Shown: one piece after another, positions 20,101 to 29,233 of the stretch
Position numbering within the stretch: the stretch's first letter is position 1
How the letters are laid out: each line of letters starts with the position of its first letter
NCBI GenBank assembly: GCA_002395105.1
Contig: DGWA01000001.1
Span: 1 to 60,545 of the forward strand
From: Rickettsiales bacterium UBA4270
Lineage (GTDB): Bacteria; Pseudomonadota; Alphaproteobacteria; Rickettsiales; Deianiraeaceae
DNA length: 60,545 nt
Direction of reading: 5' to 3'
The notes under the pieces: generated by a model
Database searches by the model: none
What the model was told of the DNA's origin: nothing
What the model saw: only the letters and a program-made list of their open reading frames with translations
Made by a program: the position numbers and the translations under genes

Positions 20101-23100
20101 GATATATATGAAAAATGTAAATCAGATGCAGACGGACAAATAGCTAATGGTGATTTAATACTGGGACAAGATTGTGAAATAACATTATTTGACAAAAAAC
20201 AACTAAAACTCAAAAAAAACGATAAAGTTGTCGTTAATAACCCAGAATATGAGTTACAATTGCAAAGAGAAAATAATTACTGTAATCGCATAGAAGAACG
20301 ATATAGAGCACGAAATCAAAATCAACAACAAAATCAACAGCAAGAAGAAATCCAAGACCCAACAAAGGATCTTGATCCAAAATTTTATCAATGGTCTGAC
20401 TTTAGAAAAGTAAAGGATACAAAAGGGACGACAGTAAACATTTTTCGCAACGAAAAAAGGATATTATCAGTAACATATAAACAAGATGGCAACATTACTT
20501 ACAAAAAAGTTAATAATGATAATGAAGCAGATATTAACGAAAATGCAGTCGAACAATACATGAACGAAATACAAAACGATAATAATGAACCTGAGGTTAG
20601 AGATGAAAATAATATTAATAGAGATGAAAATGAAAATAATATTAATAGAAATGAAAATGAAAATGATATTAATAATGATGAAGATGAAAATAATATTAAT
20701 AATGTACCACAACAAGAGGAACAAGATCATGCTCAACAAGAGAATAATCGGCCACAAAACAATAATAATATTATTCATCATGACGAACTTGGCCGAGAGT
20801 ATGTAGCTGAGGTTAATGATAACAATATTAATGATAGCAATAATGATAGCAATAATGATGATAATCAAAACAACTTTGAAAACATAAGACAAGCGTTAAT
20901 GCGAGAAAAACCTGAAATACAACTCAATAAATCTTTTTCGCGTAAAAAAAATAAAGCAAATAACGAAAACCTAAACAATATAAATAACGATAACCTAAAC
21001 AATACTTTCAAAATAGAAGATAAAATAGAAGATAATATTAAAGAAACATTCGCTTCAAGAGATTTAAAAAAATGTTTTAAAACAGATCAAACTATTAAAT
21101 GCCTTTTTGTTGATAAAGTATCTTGTCCTATAGATAAATTTATTGAAGCTGCAAGACAAAACATAACAGAGCTGGTAGGAGGAATACTGCAAGAAGACGC
21201 AGTATTAGTGTGTTTTAAAGGCAGAGTCATATTCGTTGACAAAAGTAATATAAATGAAGTTTATGAATTGTTTTCTGGTGATGAAATTGAAACCAACAAC
21301 AATAAAAAAAAAAATATACTATCTAAGTTTTTTAAGGAAAATGAAGATCAACGGTTAAACATAGAAGTATTAATTAATGAACCAGAAGATAGATTAGAAT
21401 ATATTGGACCACCATTAGATGTAAATGATGAGGGTTATTCAACACAAAAAGCACAATTTAGTAGTTTTATTGCAAATAAAATAATACCACGTTGTGAACA
21501 ACTTAAGCAACCAAATGGAAGATTGCACAGCGGGACAGTTTCTGAGCATGAATATGATGACAATACGATGTATATTATGCCTATGATAAGTGTGGCCTAT
21601 GATGGATATAATATTTATACAAAAGATAATGTACGTGTTTATGATAATAATGTAAATAGTTGGAAGCATATAAACAATAGCACCAATCATACAATAGAAA
21701 TATTAAAAAATATTTTACGGTCAAAAGACAAAAGTAAAAAAAATATAAAACTATGTTTTAATGGATTTGGATTTTTTGGCAACTTTCAATGCGCACATAT
21801 ATTACATGCATTATCACTCACGGCTGATCAAAAAATTGACATCAATTCAGTAAATCTTAATAAAATAACACACGGCAAAAATCGAGCAGAATATAAACCA
21901 ATATTATTTTGGACATCTGAATATATCAACGCAGCAGCAAAACAACAAGTGAATATAAAATTATTATCATTGAACCAAGAAGCAAACATGGTAGATCGTT
22001 CTAAACAAGTATTGTTTATTTTTAATAAAACAGAATCTGTCCCGGAAGAAGCAGATAATGAGCTTTATGGAAAAGTTAAAGATATAAATGAAATTCAACA
22101 AATTGTAAGAATACAAGACATAAACGGGAAAAAAAACATTTTGACTGAAAACCACGATAAATTTTATAAACAAAACATTGTTTCAAATAATATATTTACA
22201 AACGGCACACTCAAAGTGGATGTACCAGGTATTCTAATTTATTTTGTTTTTAATGGAAAAGAAGAAGCATTATTTTCAGTCAGTCAAGACTCTTCTATCA
22301 CTTGCCAATCTTGGATTAATGATCCTAAAACAGCACATATGTCGAATGAGAATGGTCACAATTATATTAACTTTGAAATAACAAAACAAGAAGCTATGAC
22401 GCCATTAACAGAATACTACAAAATAGAAAAAAGAAATGACGATATTTACATGTATTGTTTGAAAGCTGAAAGTAAAAAAAACGAAAAAAACTATTCATTT
22501 TCAAAAGAAAAATATGACAAAAAAAAATGCATGTTCGATGTAGTAATGTTGTTGACAACAACAGACGGCACACTCAACACAAACATAGATACGTTAGATA
22601 GAATTAACTATGGAGTACTAGCTAATAAATACCTCAATAATAATGATGTTTTTACATTTATACAAGAAAAAATACCAAATTTTAATCCAAAAAAAATCAC
22701 ATCGGCAACTATAAAAGTAAAAAATAGCGATCTTTACGAAGAAAATGATTCCTTATTTAAAATAATACAAGAACAAAATAACAATGATGAAGGAAATATT
22801 TGTAGAATAGAATATCAAGGTATAGATGAAATATTTATGGCTTCATGTAATTTCTTTTTGGAAGATTTTTCCTGCACAAACCATGATATTAAACCCTGCA
22901 AGATAGAAGAAGACAGGCTTGGCAATCAAATACAAATAAGTGTACAGACGCCAGAAGGCGTTTCTTGTAGTATAACGGCATTAAAAGAAGTAAAAGGAAA
23001 TTTCGATCTGTTAAAGTTTATTGATGATAATTCAGATACTATTAAGACTGTAGAAACTTATGATGAAACATCAGTATTTCAAAATTATATTAGTCAACAA

Positions 23101-24399
23101 TTAATACAACACAACTTCACTAAAGAAAACGATACCAATTTGTTAAGATATATAAAATCAAAAATGAATTTTAAAAAAGAAGTAAATTCTGAAAATGATG
23201 ACGATAAAAGTACTTATACTTTAGCATATGTTTATCTTGCAACTCAAAAAAAGGAATTTAATACAAATAATTCTGGGTTTTTTGGCTATTATTTTCAGGA
23301 AGATGATAATGCTATGTGGGTAGGATACATAGAAAGAAATCATGCACAACTTGAGAAAGAAGGAGTTGTATTTAAATTTCATGATAATGATAGAAAAACA
23401 TATGATATATATAAAAACGCCATTGCATGTGAAGGCAAACTAACAAAAGGAGAACTACAATTAGGCAAAGACTCTGATGTAACTGTATACAATGCAGATG
23501 ATGAAACCGACACAAAAGTTAAATTTAAACAAGGCTATCGTATCATCATAGAAACATTAGATAACAAAGATGACCAATGGTATAACTATAATCAAATAAA
23601 CAATCGGAATTTTAAAAAAATAACTATTACCGATGATAATAACATAAAAATTGCAGAAATAAAAAGAAGCGTTAATGAAGAGGTAACCTATGTTTTATAT
23701 GATAATTACGTTGGCGACAAACAAGTTAATTTTTCACAGTTTAAAAATTTTATTGAAAACGGTTTATGGCCTGCCGGAGAAAACAAGCAAGAAGAACTAA
23801 TAAACGAACGACAAATGAAAATACAAGAATTACAAGACAGACTCGACCAAGAAACTCATGATATAATGGACAATAGCAATGATGATAGCAAGAAAGAAGA
23901 GAAGTCTGAAATTGAAAAACATACACAAGATGAAGATAATTTTATCAATGAAGAACAATTAGACAGAAATCAAAATAGACAAGAACGACCAAAAATGAGA
24001 CAAAAGAAGATTAGAATATTTAAAAAAAGCAATAATCAGTTAGATAAAAAAACTATTGAAAATAAAACACAAGATATCGATGGTAAGACCATCGAGAATG
24101 AAAAAACAAAAAGACATATTAATGTTAATGAAAAATTCGATGGTTTAGAGCAAGATACAGACACACCTGAACAACAAACAGATAACATCGACGATAAAAA
24201 AGAAGTCAATGTCCAAGAAAAACCGGTATTTAACGTCTGTCTTTTTATTTTACTACTGATACTAACAGTTATTGGTGCTGTTATATATGGTCAATCTTAT
24301 GCAAATAAATTAAACAAATATAAAGAAAAATATCAAAAAAAACAAAAAAGAATAAAAAACGAAACAATTAATAATCAAAGAAATCAATTATATTTTTAA
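17134..24399 (+). CDS. giant internally duplicated protein with GxSxG motif and C-terminal membrane anchor
   Basis: A 2421-residue protein of a family I do not recognise. It has no signal peptide. Two related modules of about 1050 residues lie roughly 1100 residues apart. In module 1, a sequence like an alpha/beta-hydrolase nucleophile elbow (GYSYG, Ser442) follows IYFFPSN and NIKICCR and precedes IILENPGP and a later DLLHYQS, so a Ser-Asp-His triad is possible. In module 2 the matching segment is NGFGFFGNF (residues 1543-1551) and lacks the serine. A second shared domain recurs near residues 960-1040 and 2055-2140 (FYDEDKEIFDIYEK versus FHDNDRKTYDIYKN). Asn/Asp/Glu-rich linkers separate the modules. 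One hydrophobic helix near residues 2365-2388 precedes a basic tail, so it is probably tail-anchored. A secreted or surface effector is plausible but unproven. Confidence 0.8.
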   Translation: MDDDLYDIDINDEKEQLRQNQTEYLNTENIDEKIDILRNIKNNIFEIEDELENNLNYDSQTIKPLFENITNNVIKPILVECESLMVNENGNEINTNSNQTNEENKKKIKDIYEIIKGILEYKIFTHYLTEETKATINTKMQQIATYCGENNVPQKKNHNDFEIIDDDNVNNVPRQGNIKNHNDFEIIDDDNVNNVPRQGNIGKIKLKQFDGEVTNRADELLQRLKNGKTVFWGPFRYEFLSVYYNKGYIKDGKVEGPGNDLYNYIKTNDALTVMFNGRVLLIKTNGNIEDDVKNSGIWEFFAENLNDPGMIRYTNDTETDKKDFIIRDNLDINNENPLRVEIFVPGTDYHMGQMNAQFTTIYMNTHTEHEQDARQCSHSIETNTIYFFPSNIYNGKFSKYATVDDIKDRMDRAGTAISAVIKKIMSGKESKDNIKICCRGYSYGNFASVEALKNLIFNVTWINKIDNIILENPGPQMLPKSQTNKDIKNTIQKITEKVKVNNVCVTYKKGKKYDLLHYQSNAEDLVKQLIEINGIEHLFQKIGNNEKDFTDKLNLNHYENQYLFIDNYTCKQSKEPIIIDINGVTDVIFLKQGEKITSKNLTYNNVYCRLISMGDKVEFEIKMEDNAIKKYRYIEHDNKIYKYSLEPMRQDDNYIEDEYAYDALYKSVFDCKKCEFKLKTISLFGRELQNSEIQVLPNMVNIPLLKEDFYNDDFSIKFLEENNIDYKNKHNFFLTVKKIKDLTFFNKEQNQIFFEKHFFKHFKKVNNINENGNIDELETCVVINTEMCVFTDKVLIDTSSYTCLNNIINYNGIKISRYGEQIAVTLNCATLFTEKNSDHHNITITIKPIKDIKNKKNLNFKKLAQREKKLLTDLFKNRMEINEKKDLYKRTDERVMKYIKDLFLESFEEYIFFNKKNFLTQNLALATNEKKKENIITATYTNAAGDELIGWNFNNEKNIFFIGAFHTNRLYGLLDGKIYKFYDEDKEIFDIYEKCKSDADGQIANGDLILGQDCEITLFDKKQLKLKKNDKVVVNNPEYELQLQRENNYCNRIEERYRARNQNQQQNQQQEEIQDPTKDLDPKFYQWSDFRKVKDTKGTTVNIFRNEKRILSVTYKQDGNITYKKVNNDNEADINENAVEQYMNEIQNDNNEPEVRDENNINRDENENNINRNENENDINNDEDENNINNVPQQEEQDHAQQENNRPQNNNNIIHHDELGREYVAEVNDNNINDSNNDSNNDDNQNNFENIRQALMREKPEIQLNKSFSRKKNKANNENLNNINNDNLNNTFKIEDKIEDNIKETFASRDLKKCFKTDQTIKCLFVDKVSCPIDKFIEAARQNITELVGGILQEDAVLVCFKGRVIFVDKSNINEVYELFSGDEIETNNNKKKNILSKFFKENEDQRLNIEVLINEPEDRLEYIGPPLDVNDEGYSTQKAQFSSFIANKIIPRCEQLKQPNGRLHSGTVSEHEYDDNTMYIMPMISVAYDGYNIYTKDNVRVYDNNVNSWKHINNSTNHTIEILKNILRSKDKSKKNIKLCFNGFGFFGNFQCAHILHALSLTADQKIDINSVNLNKITHGKNRAEYKPILFWTSEYINAAAKQQVNIKLLSLNQEANMVDRSKQVLFIFNKTESVPEEADNELYGKVKDINEIQQIVRIQDINGKKNILTENHDKFYKQNIVSNNIFTNGTLKVDVPGILIYFVFNGKEEALFSVSQDSSITCQSWINDPKTAHMSNENGHNYINFEITKQEAMTPLTEYYKIEKRNDDIYMYCLKAESKKNEKNYSFSKEKYDKKKCMFDVVMLLTTTDGTLNTNIDTLDRINYGVLANKYLNNNDVFTFIQEKIPNFNPKKITSATIKVKNSDLYEENDSLFKIIQEQNNNDEGNICRIEYQGIDEIFMASCNFFLEDFSCTNHDIKPCKIEEDRLGNQIQISVQTPEGVSCSITALKEVKGNFDLLKFIDDNSDTIKTVETYDETSVFQNYISQQLIQHNFTKENDTNLLRYIKSKMNFKKEVNSENDDDKSTYTLAYVYLATQKKEFNTNNSGFFGYYFQEDDNAMWVGYIERNHAQLEKEGVVFKFHDNDRKTYDIYKNAIACEGKLTKGELQLGKDSDVTVYNADDETDTKVKFKQGYRIIIETLDNKDDQWYNYNQINNRNFKKITITDDNNIKIAEIKRSVNEEVTYVLYDNYVGDKQVNFSQFKNFIENGLWPAGENKQEELINERQMKIQELQDRLDQETHDIMDNSNDDSKKEEKSEIEKHTQDEDNFINEEQLDRNQNRQERPKMRQKKIRIFKKSNNQLDKKTIENKTQDIDGKTIENEKTKRHINVNEKFDGLEQDTDTPEQQTDNIDDKKEVNVQEKPVFNVCLFILLLILTVIGAVIYGQSYANKLNKYKEKYQKKQKRIKNETINNQRNQLYF
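17601..17738 (+). repeat. 69-bp tandem repeat, two copies
   Basis: Two adjacent 69-base units encode the 23-residue peptide beginning KNHNDFEIIDDDNVNNVP. The copies appear identical at the DNA level, so the duplication is recent, and the period of 23 codons keeps the frame. A partial older copy of the NNVP end lies just upstream. Confidence 0.9.
20594..20712 (+). repeat. degenerate Asn/Glu-rich tandem repeat in the inter-module linker
   Basis: Short in-frame units of 24-27 bases built on GATGAAAATGAAAATAATAT encode repeated D/N-E-N-E-N-N-I-N. They lie in the linker between the two modules of the giant protein. Such repeats change length easily without breaking the frame. Confidence 0.7.
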
Positions 24400-24400
24400 A

Positions 24401-25156
24401 CTAAACTGAAGTGTAACCACCATCAACAACAAGAACCGTTCCTGTTGTAAAACTATTATCATCATTCGCTAGAAAAAAAATTGATCTTGCTACTTCATCT
24501 GGAGTACCAAATCTTTTCATTGGATGCTTCGATGCAAGATCTTTTTCAGAATAAATCCCTTTATTAAAAGCATCTTCAAATATCTCAGTTTTAATACATC
24601 CTGGTGCAACCGCATTAATACGAATGTTTTTTGTTGCATAATCTAGTGCCCCACATTTTGTTAATCCAATAACCGCATGTTTTGCAGCGCTATAAAGAGA
24701 TGAATTATATGAACCAACTAAACCAGCAACAGAAGCAACATTAACAATAGAACCGTGTCCTTGCTTTAACATCTCGGTTATAACATGTTTCATGCAAAAA
24801 TAAACACCAAAAACATCAGTTTGAATAATTTTTTCAAAACCTCCATAAGAAGTCTCATGTAAAGGCATATTGTCAATCATTATTCCGGCATTATTAACAA
24901 AACAATCAATTCTACCGTATTTTGAATATATATTTTTGACAAAATTTTCTACATTCTCTTCCTTGTTTACATTAAGTTCTTCAACAACAACATTTGCATT
25001 ATGATTTCTATTAAACATTTCTTCAATATCTTTTTTTTTATTGCCATTCCTTGTCGTTGCAATAACAAAATATCCATTGTCTGCAAACATAATAGACGCA
25101 GCTTTTCCTATACCTCTTACGCCACCAGTAATAACAACAACTTTTTTATCTATCAT
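24401..25156 (-). CDS. SDR-family oxidoreductase
   Basis: A short-chain dehydrogenase/reductase using NAD(P)H. It shows TGGVRGIG near residue 10, NNAGIM, the catalytic Ser in NVASVAGL and YSAAK, then PGCIKTEIF and the C-terminal TTGTVLVVDGG. Length (251 residues) is standard. The ATG at 25156 starts MIDKKVVVITGG; a GTG two codons upstream is less likely. It is closest to FabG-like and acetoacetyl-CoA reductase-like SDRs, but the true FabG candidate is at 6.2 kb. It converges on the giant gene with almost no gap. Substrate unknown. Confidence 0.82.
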   Translation of the reverse strand: MIDKKVVVITGGVRGIGKAASIMFADNGYFVIATTRNGNKKKDIEEMFNRNHNANVVVEELNVNKEENVENFVKNIYSKYGRIDCFVNNAGIMIDNMPLHETSYGGFEKIIQTDVFGVYFCMKHVITEMLKQGHGSIVNVASVAGLVGSYNSSLYSAAKHAVIGLTKCGALDYATKNIRINAVAPGCIKTEIFEDAFNKGIYSEKDLASKHPMKRFGTPDEVARSIFFLANDDNSFTTGTVLVVDGGYTSV

Positions 25157-25230
25157 TGACACATAAGTTAATTAATATAAATATTATTCACAATAATTTA
25201 TATATAGTTTTAGACAAAGATTGATTATTT

Positions 25231-26736
25231 TTAATAAAAATCTCTTATATTTTTTTTTCTTATCAAGTTACGACGATTATTACTATAACGTTTTTGTTTA
25301 TCATTATAATAACTTTCTTGTTTATTCTTTTTTAGCGCATTAAAATCTCTTGAAAATTTATCAGTGTTTATTTTATAATTAACATCGCAATTTTTATCAA
25401 TGCAACTACTCGTTAAATATTTTATTTTTTCTTGGTTCTGTATAAAAGCTTTCTGTTCTTTTGCGTGTTGATATAAAGTTGTAGCAAATCCGCGTATATA
25501 TGCTTTTTCCCAAATTTTTATTGGATGTACACCACTTCCATCAAATTCAATATTACGATCTTTAACAAGTCGTTTTGTTATATAGTCTGCATGTGTCATA
25601 CATGTACCATCATATTGTGAGCTATTTTCATGAAAAAAATAATTTATATTTTCACCAATATCTGGCGAAAACCTTTCAAAAACCTTTTGTAAAATACTTC
25701 CAATTGGAATCGCATATCTATATTTAGCATCTTTATATCCATTAGCATTTATTATAGTAGCATTTACTTTACCATCTGGTTTAAATACAAGAACTAATGA
25801 TAGCATATGATTTTTACTATACAGCGGAAACGGCATCGCAAAAACATATTCTTCGTTATTATTTAGCGCAGAAAAACGAGCCTTATGACATTTTAATGCA
25901 AAATCTTTAAGTTGCCCAACTGTATTTAATGAAATTGCTTTATCTGTCAATTCATTTGAAAACTGAGTTTTAACAGTTATTTCGTGTCCATTTTCTATCT
26001 TTTTAAAACTATAATTTTTAACTTCTTTATCTATAACCATATCACTATATGCGTAAGGATGCATGTGATGAACGTTTCGGCAAAACCAATTATAAAAAGC
26101 TACTTGAAAAGCATTTGATTTTTGTTTATTATTTTTATCGTCAGAAATATATCCTATATGCATGTTTGAATTAAGTGAAAAGTCTTGTCCTCTTTTAAAT
26201 ATCGACTCAGCTTGATAAGGTAATAAAGGAATTACATTATCTTGTGAATTTACAATAAAATAAAACTCATTATTTAGTGATTTTGTTATTTTATAAATCA
26301 TCTCAGAATCTACTTTTTGTAAAAAAACAATATTACAATCCTTTATATCTATGTATTGTTTTATTTCATCCATTGACATTAAGTCTTTGCTATTATTACG
26401 AGTAAATTTCATTAATAATAATTGATTTCTTGGAGAAAAATTATGTAATGTTTTATTTGTGTCATTATTTATATTAGTACATTCAAAAGTAAAATTTTTA
26501 AGACCAATATCCATTTGATACATCGAAACTCCAGATGTTTCGTCTAAACTTCCATTACCTTTACTTTTAGCCATTTTTAGTTCATCATTAATAAGAGCAA
26601 AGTTATAGCTAACCAACGTCTCATCTCCTAAAAATATATCATTATAATTATTATCAGTGTGCATGTTGTTTAGATTATTGATGTCATTTGTTGCATTGTT
26701 ATGTTTATCGTATAAGTCATCAAGTCTAAAACCCAT
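25231..26736 (-). CDS. hypothetical protein with CE-clan cysteine-protease-like residues
   Basis: A 501-residue soluble protein with no signal peptide and a very basic C-terminal tail (KRYSNNRRNLIRKKN). I recognise no family by overall sequence. Residues 300-390 show the order of a CE-clan (Ulp1/adenain/YopJ-like) active site: His310 at the start of a hydrophobic strand (NHMLSLVLVF), Asn330 twenty residues later after the next strand (ATIINANGY), Gln374, and Cys379 at the start of a helix (QYDGTCMTHADYI). Spacing is close to that of Ulp1- and YopJ-type enzymes, with Asn in the acidic position. These fold members are deubiquitinases, deSUMOylases or acetyltransferases, often secreted effectors. 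The activity is a prediction from four residues and their spacing. Confidence 0.6.
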   Translation of the reverse strand: MGFRLDDLYDKHNNATNDINNLNNMHTDNNYNDIFLGDETLVSYNFALINDELKMAKSKGNGSLDETSGVSMYQMDIGLKNFTFECTNINNDTNKTLHNFSPRNQLLLMKFTRNNSKDLMSMDEIKQYIDIKDCNIVFLQKVDSEMIYKITKSLNNEFYFIVNSQDNVIPLLPYQAESIFKRGQDFSLNSNMHIGYISDDKNNKQKSNAFQVAFYNWFCRNVHHMHPYAYSDMVIDKEVKNYSFKKIENGHEITVKTQFSNELTDKAISLNTVGQLKDFALKCHKARFSALNNNEEYVFAMPFPLYSKNHMLSLVLVFKPDGKVNATIINANGYKDAKYRYAIPIGSILQKVFERFSPDIGENINYFFHENSSQYDGTCMTHADYITKRLVKDRNIEFDGSGVHPIKIWEKAYIRGFATTLYQHAKEQKAFIQNQEKIKYLTSSCIDKNCDVNYKINTDKFSRDFNALKKNKQESYYNDKQKRYSNNRRNLIRKKNIRDFY

Positions 26737-26853
26737 ATTACATCACATAAATATAATACCATTTTTAAAATAATTTTCAAAAAATAGAAAATAAATAATT
26801 CATTTGCAATTTATTAATTTAAGATTATTCACCTTCAGTTTAAATCTCCAATT

Positions 26854-27150
26854 ATGGAACAATCTAGTTTTATATCATTATTTCCGCTGGCAATATTATT
26901 TGTTTTGTTTTATTTTATTTTAATAAAACCACAACAAAAAAAAGCACAACAACAGAGAAAAATGCTCGAAGAAATGAAGATAGGAGATATGCTTGTTTTA
27001 ACGTCTGGAATTATATGTGAAGTAGCAGACATACCCGACGAAAAAGAATACATTTTTGTAAAATTAAACAATGATACTATTATTCGTATTTTTAAAGACG
27101 TAATAGTTGAAAAATACGAAGAAAAAAACAAACAACAACTAAAGAAATAA
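26854..27150 (+). CDS. yajC: preprotein translocase subunit YajC
   Basis: YajC is a small single-span protein associated with SecDF and the Sec translocon. The 98 residues contain one N-terminal membrane helix (about residues 7-24: FPLAILFVLFYFILI), then RPQ-like KPQQKKAQQ, and a cytoplasmic domain with MLEEMKIGDMLVLTSGI and a variable basic tail. The gene is normally followed by secD; here it precedes holB by 25 bases and is presumably co-transcribed with it. Confidence 0.93.
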   Translation: MEQSSFISLFPLAILFVLFYFILIKPQQKKAQQQRKMLEEMKIGDMLVLTSGIICEVADIPDEKEYIFVKLNNDTIIRIFKDVIVEKYEEKNKQQLKK

Positions 27151-27175
27151 TTTTATTGCATTTCTTCTTATACAT

Positions 27176-28198
27176 ATGGAACTTTTTGATACTCCTACAC
27201 AAACAAATAAAAATATAAAGAAAAGTAAAAGTTTTAAAACTGATAAAATAATAAATCAGAAAAATAACAACGAAAATATAGTTGATAACTATAAAAAATC
27301 ACAAGAGTTAAAGGAAATTAAATCATTTTCAGAAATAAAAGAAAAACTTTTATATCAATTTAATAAAAAAACATTGCATCATGCAATAATGCTTAGCGGA
27401 AATTATGGTATAGGAAAAGCAACATTTGCATATTGGCTTGTATCAAATATGATAATCGACGAATGTAAAAAACAAAACAATGATGAAAATTTAATAAAAA
27501 TGCACATCAATCTTTTGGAAAAAAATATACATCCAGATGTATTTTTTTTAAACATTCAAGAAGGTGAAAATGAAATAAAAATAGATCAAGTAAGAGAAAT
27601 GTTAAATAAAATAAATCTAAAATCTACATATGGAAATAAATTTGTCATAATAGATGATATTAATTCTATTAATTTTAATGGTTTAAATACGCTTTTAAAA
27701 ACTCTAGAAGAGCCTTTTAAAAATACTTTTTTTTTAATTATAGATCATCAGACAACACGTCTATTGGATACAATTTATTCAAGATGCAACAAGATAAAAC
27801 TTAGTTTATCAAGTGAGGAATGCATGAGCATTTTACAACAATTACATCCAGACTGGAGCAAAGAAGATATAAAGTTCTATGCAAACATATCAGGTAATTC
27901 AATAAACTTTGCAAATAAATTACATGAATTGGATATCACAAAAAGTATAAATTCAATTACAAATAACCAAGAAATTGCAAATTTACTAAATAAATTTAGT
28001 AAACAAATAGACACAAAATATAATAATCTTTCAAGGATATTAAAAATAAGTTTATTAGAACAAATAATTATGTTTTTTATAAAAAGAAATATTAATAGTT
28101 GCGAAGTGCCTAATGAACAAATTATTAAACAAAATAATTCTTTATTAAAACAAATAATTGATATAAAATCATATGAATTGCCGGTTAGGTTTATATAA
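27176..28198 (+). CDS. holB: DNA polymerase III delta' subunit (clamp-loader ATPase-like)
   Basis: Delta' is part of the clamp loader that places the beta clamp on DNA. After an 85-residue Asn/Lys-rich extension, the AAA+ domain starts at FNKKTLHHAIMLSGNYGIGKATFA (P-loop-like), continues with HPDVFFL, KIDQVREMLNKI, KFVIIDDINSIN, LNTLLKTLEEP and TIYSRCNKI, which is the characteristic delta' sequence order with the SRC motif. The full-length fold appears present in 340 residues; the zinc-binding cysteines found in some delta' proteins are not obvious. It converges with the following gene at 28.2 kb. Confidence 0.88.
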   Translation: MELFDTPTQTNKNIKKSKSFKTDKIINQKNNNENIVDNYKKSQELKEIKSFSEIKEKLLYQFNKKTLHHAIMLSGNYGIGKATFAYWLVSNMIIDECKKQNNDENLIKMHINLLEKNIHPDVFFLNIQEGENEIKIDQVREMLNKINLKSTYGNKFVIIDDINSINFNGLNTLLKTLEEPFKNTFFLIIDHQTTRLLDTIYSRCNKIKLSLSSEECMSILQQLHPDWSKEDIKFYANISGNSINFANKLHELDITKSINSITNNQEIANLLNKFSKQIDTKYNNLSRILKISLLEQIIMFFIKRNINSCEVPNEQIIKQNNSLLKQIIDIKSYELPVRFI

Positions 28199-28200
28199 AA

Positions 28201-28704
28201 TTATCTATTGATATCAACTCCTTGCGACTTTTTTTCGTTCATTACAGATGCACGAAAATATCCTAAATCATTAATCAAATCCATATCAATATTTTGATTT
28301 TTCTTAATCCATTGTTTCATTACGCCGGCAGTCCACCTACCCAGTGGTTTAGAAACGCCAACTATTTGTTTTTTACCTCGAAAATTCGCCTTTCCTTTAA
28401 ATTTATTTTCCATATCTCTAAACCTTTCTGCTTCATGAATTTTATCATGTTTTTGATCTTTTTTATACCCTCTTTCATCTTCGTGACTAAAAACTGGCAA
28501 TTGTTCATAATCTTCATTCTCTTCATCATATATTGTATCTAAAATAATATTAACAAGCCTCTTAAAAACTAAATAATCTATTAATTTAACTACTAATCTA
28601 AATATACAATAAAATATTAATACACCTAAGAAAACAGCTACTATATTTCCTATACGTGTTGAAACTAAATAATCAAACAATAATATAAAAGTATTTCCAA
28701 TCAT
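28201..28704 (-). CDS. small membrane protein of unknown function
   Basis: A 167-residue protein with a hydrophobic N-terminal region (about residues 5-50, one long or two short membrane helices) followed by an acidic stretch, a basic stretch (RFRDMENKFKGKANFRGKKQ) and a C-terminal amphipathic segment. I recognise no family. The ORF is intact, codon composition is like its neighbours, and it lies just upstream, on the same strand, of nothing obvious. It may be a lineage-specific envelope protein. Confidence 0.6.
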   Translation of the reverse strand: MIGNTFILLFDYLVSTRIGNIVAVFLGVLIFYCIFRLVVKLIDYLVFKRLVNIILDTIYDEENEDYEQLPVFSHEDERGYKKDQKHDKIHEAERFRDMENKFKGKANFRGKKQIVGVSKPLGRWTAGVMKQWIKKNQNIDMDLINDLGYFRASVMNEKKSQGVDINR

Positions 28705-28762
28705 CTAATCATTATTTTATTAATTTATATTTTATTTTCAATTTTGTTTTCTCTAAAATTTT

Positions 28763-29227
28763 TTAGGCAGCTTTTTTTAGGCTTCTTCTTCTCTTTCTAG
28801 CAATATTTGCTCTACAAGATGAATATTTTTTACAAACACATGGATAGTCTATTGGAAGATGCCATTTTTGCTTATAATCCTGAAATGACATATTATATTT
28901 AACTCTCAAATGTCTTTTTAACATTTTCATTTTTAACCCATCTTCTAAACAAATTATATAATCATCAAATACAGTTTGTTCTGGAATTTGCTTCATTTTA
29001 GGAGAAATTAACTGAGTTTTTAACATATTATAAATCCTCACCAATTCTCTTGTGATTTTATCTGTACTGCCTCTAATTTCAGATTTTTTCAAAATCTCAA
29101 TCGCCATTTCTTTCAAGAACTCCTCTTGCTTTTTCTGTATTGTTTTTTCTATATTAAATAAATTTTCCTCACAACAATCGTCGTCATCGTGTGAAAAAAT
29201 AAAATTATCATCATTAACGTTTGCCAT
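28763..29227 (-). CDS. MucR/Ros-family transcriptional regulator
   Basis: The C-terminal half (residues 80-145) matches the alphaproteobacterial MucR/Ros zinc-finger regulators: IICLEDGLKMKMLKRHLRVKYNMSFQDYKQKWHLPIDYPCVC, the counterpart of the family's CLEDGKKFKSLKRHL, YRxKWGLPxDYPMV. One cysteine and the two histidine region are kept but the first Cys of the classical finger is missing, as in several MucR proteins. The N-terminal half is acidic and lineage-specific. The protein ends in a basic tail (RRRSLKKAA). These regulators bind A+T-rich DNA and usually repress their own genes, and two near-identical inverted repeats lie immediately upstream. Confidence 0.82.
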   Translation of the reverse strand: MANVNDDNFIFSHDDDDCCEENLFNIEKTIQKKQEEFLKEMAIEILKKSEIRGSTDKITRELVRIYNMLKTQLISPKMKQIPEQTVFDDYIICLEDGLKMKMLKRHLRVKYNMSFQDYKQKWHLPIDYPCVCKKYSSCRANIARKRRRSLKKAA

Positions 29228-29233
29228 ATATAA

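Noticed and set aside
20467..20892. 141-codon ORF on the minus strand within the giant gene
   Set aside because: It is a mirror of the Asn/Asp/Glu-rich repeat linker and reads as monotonous Ile/Val/Phe; no start context or family.
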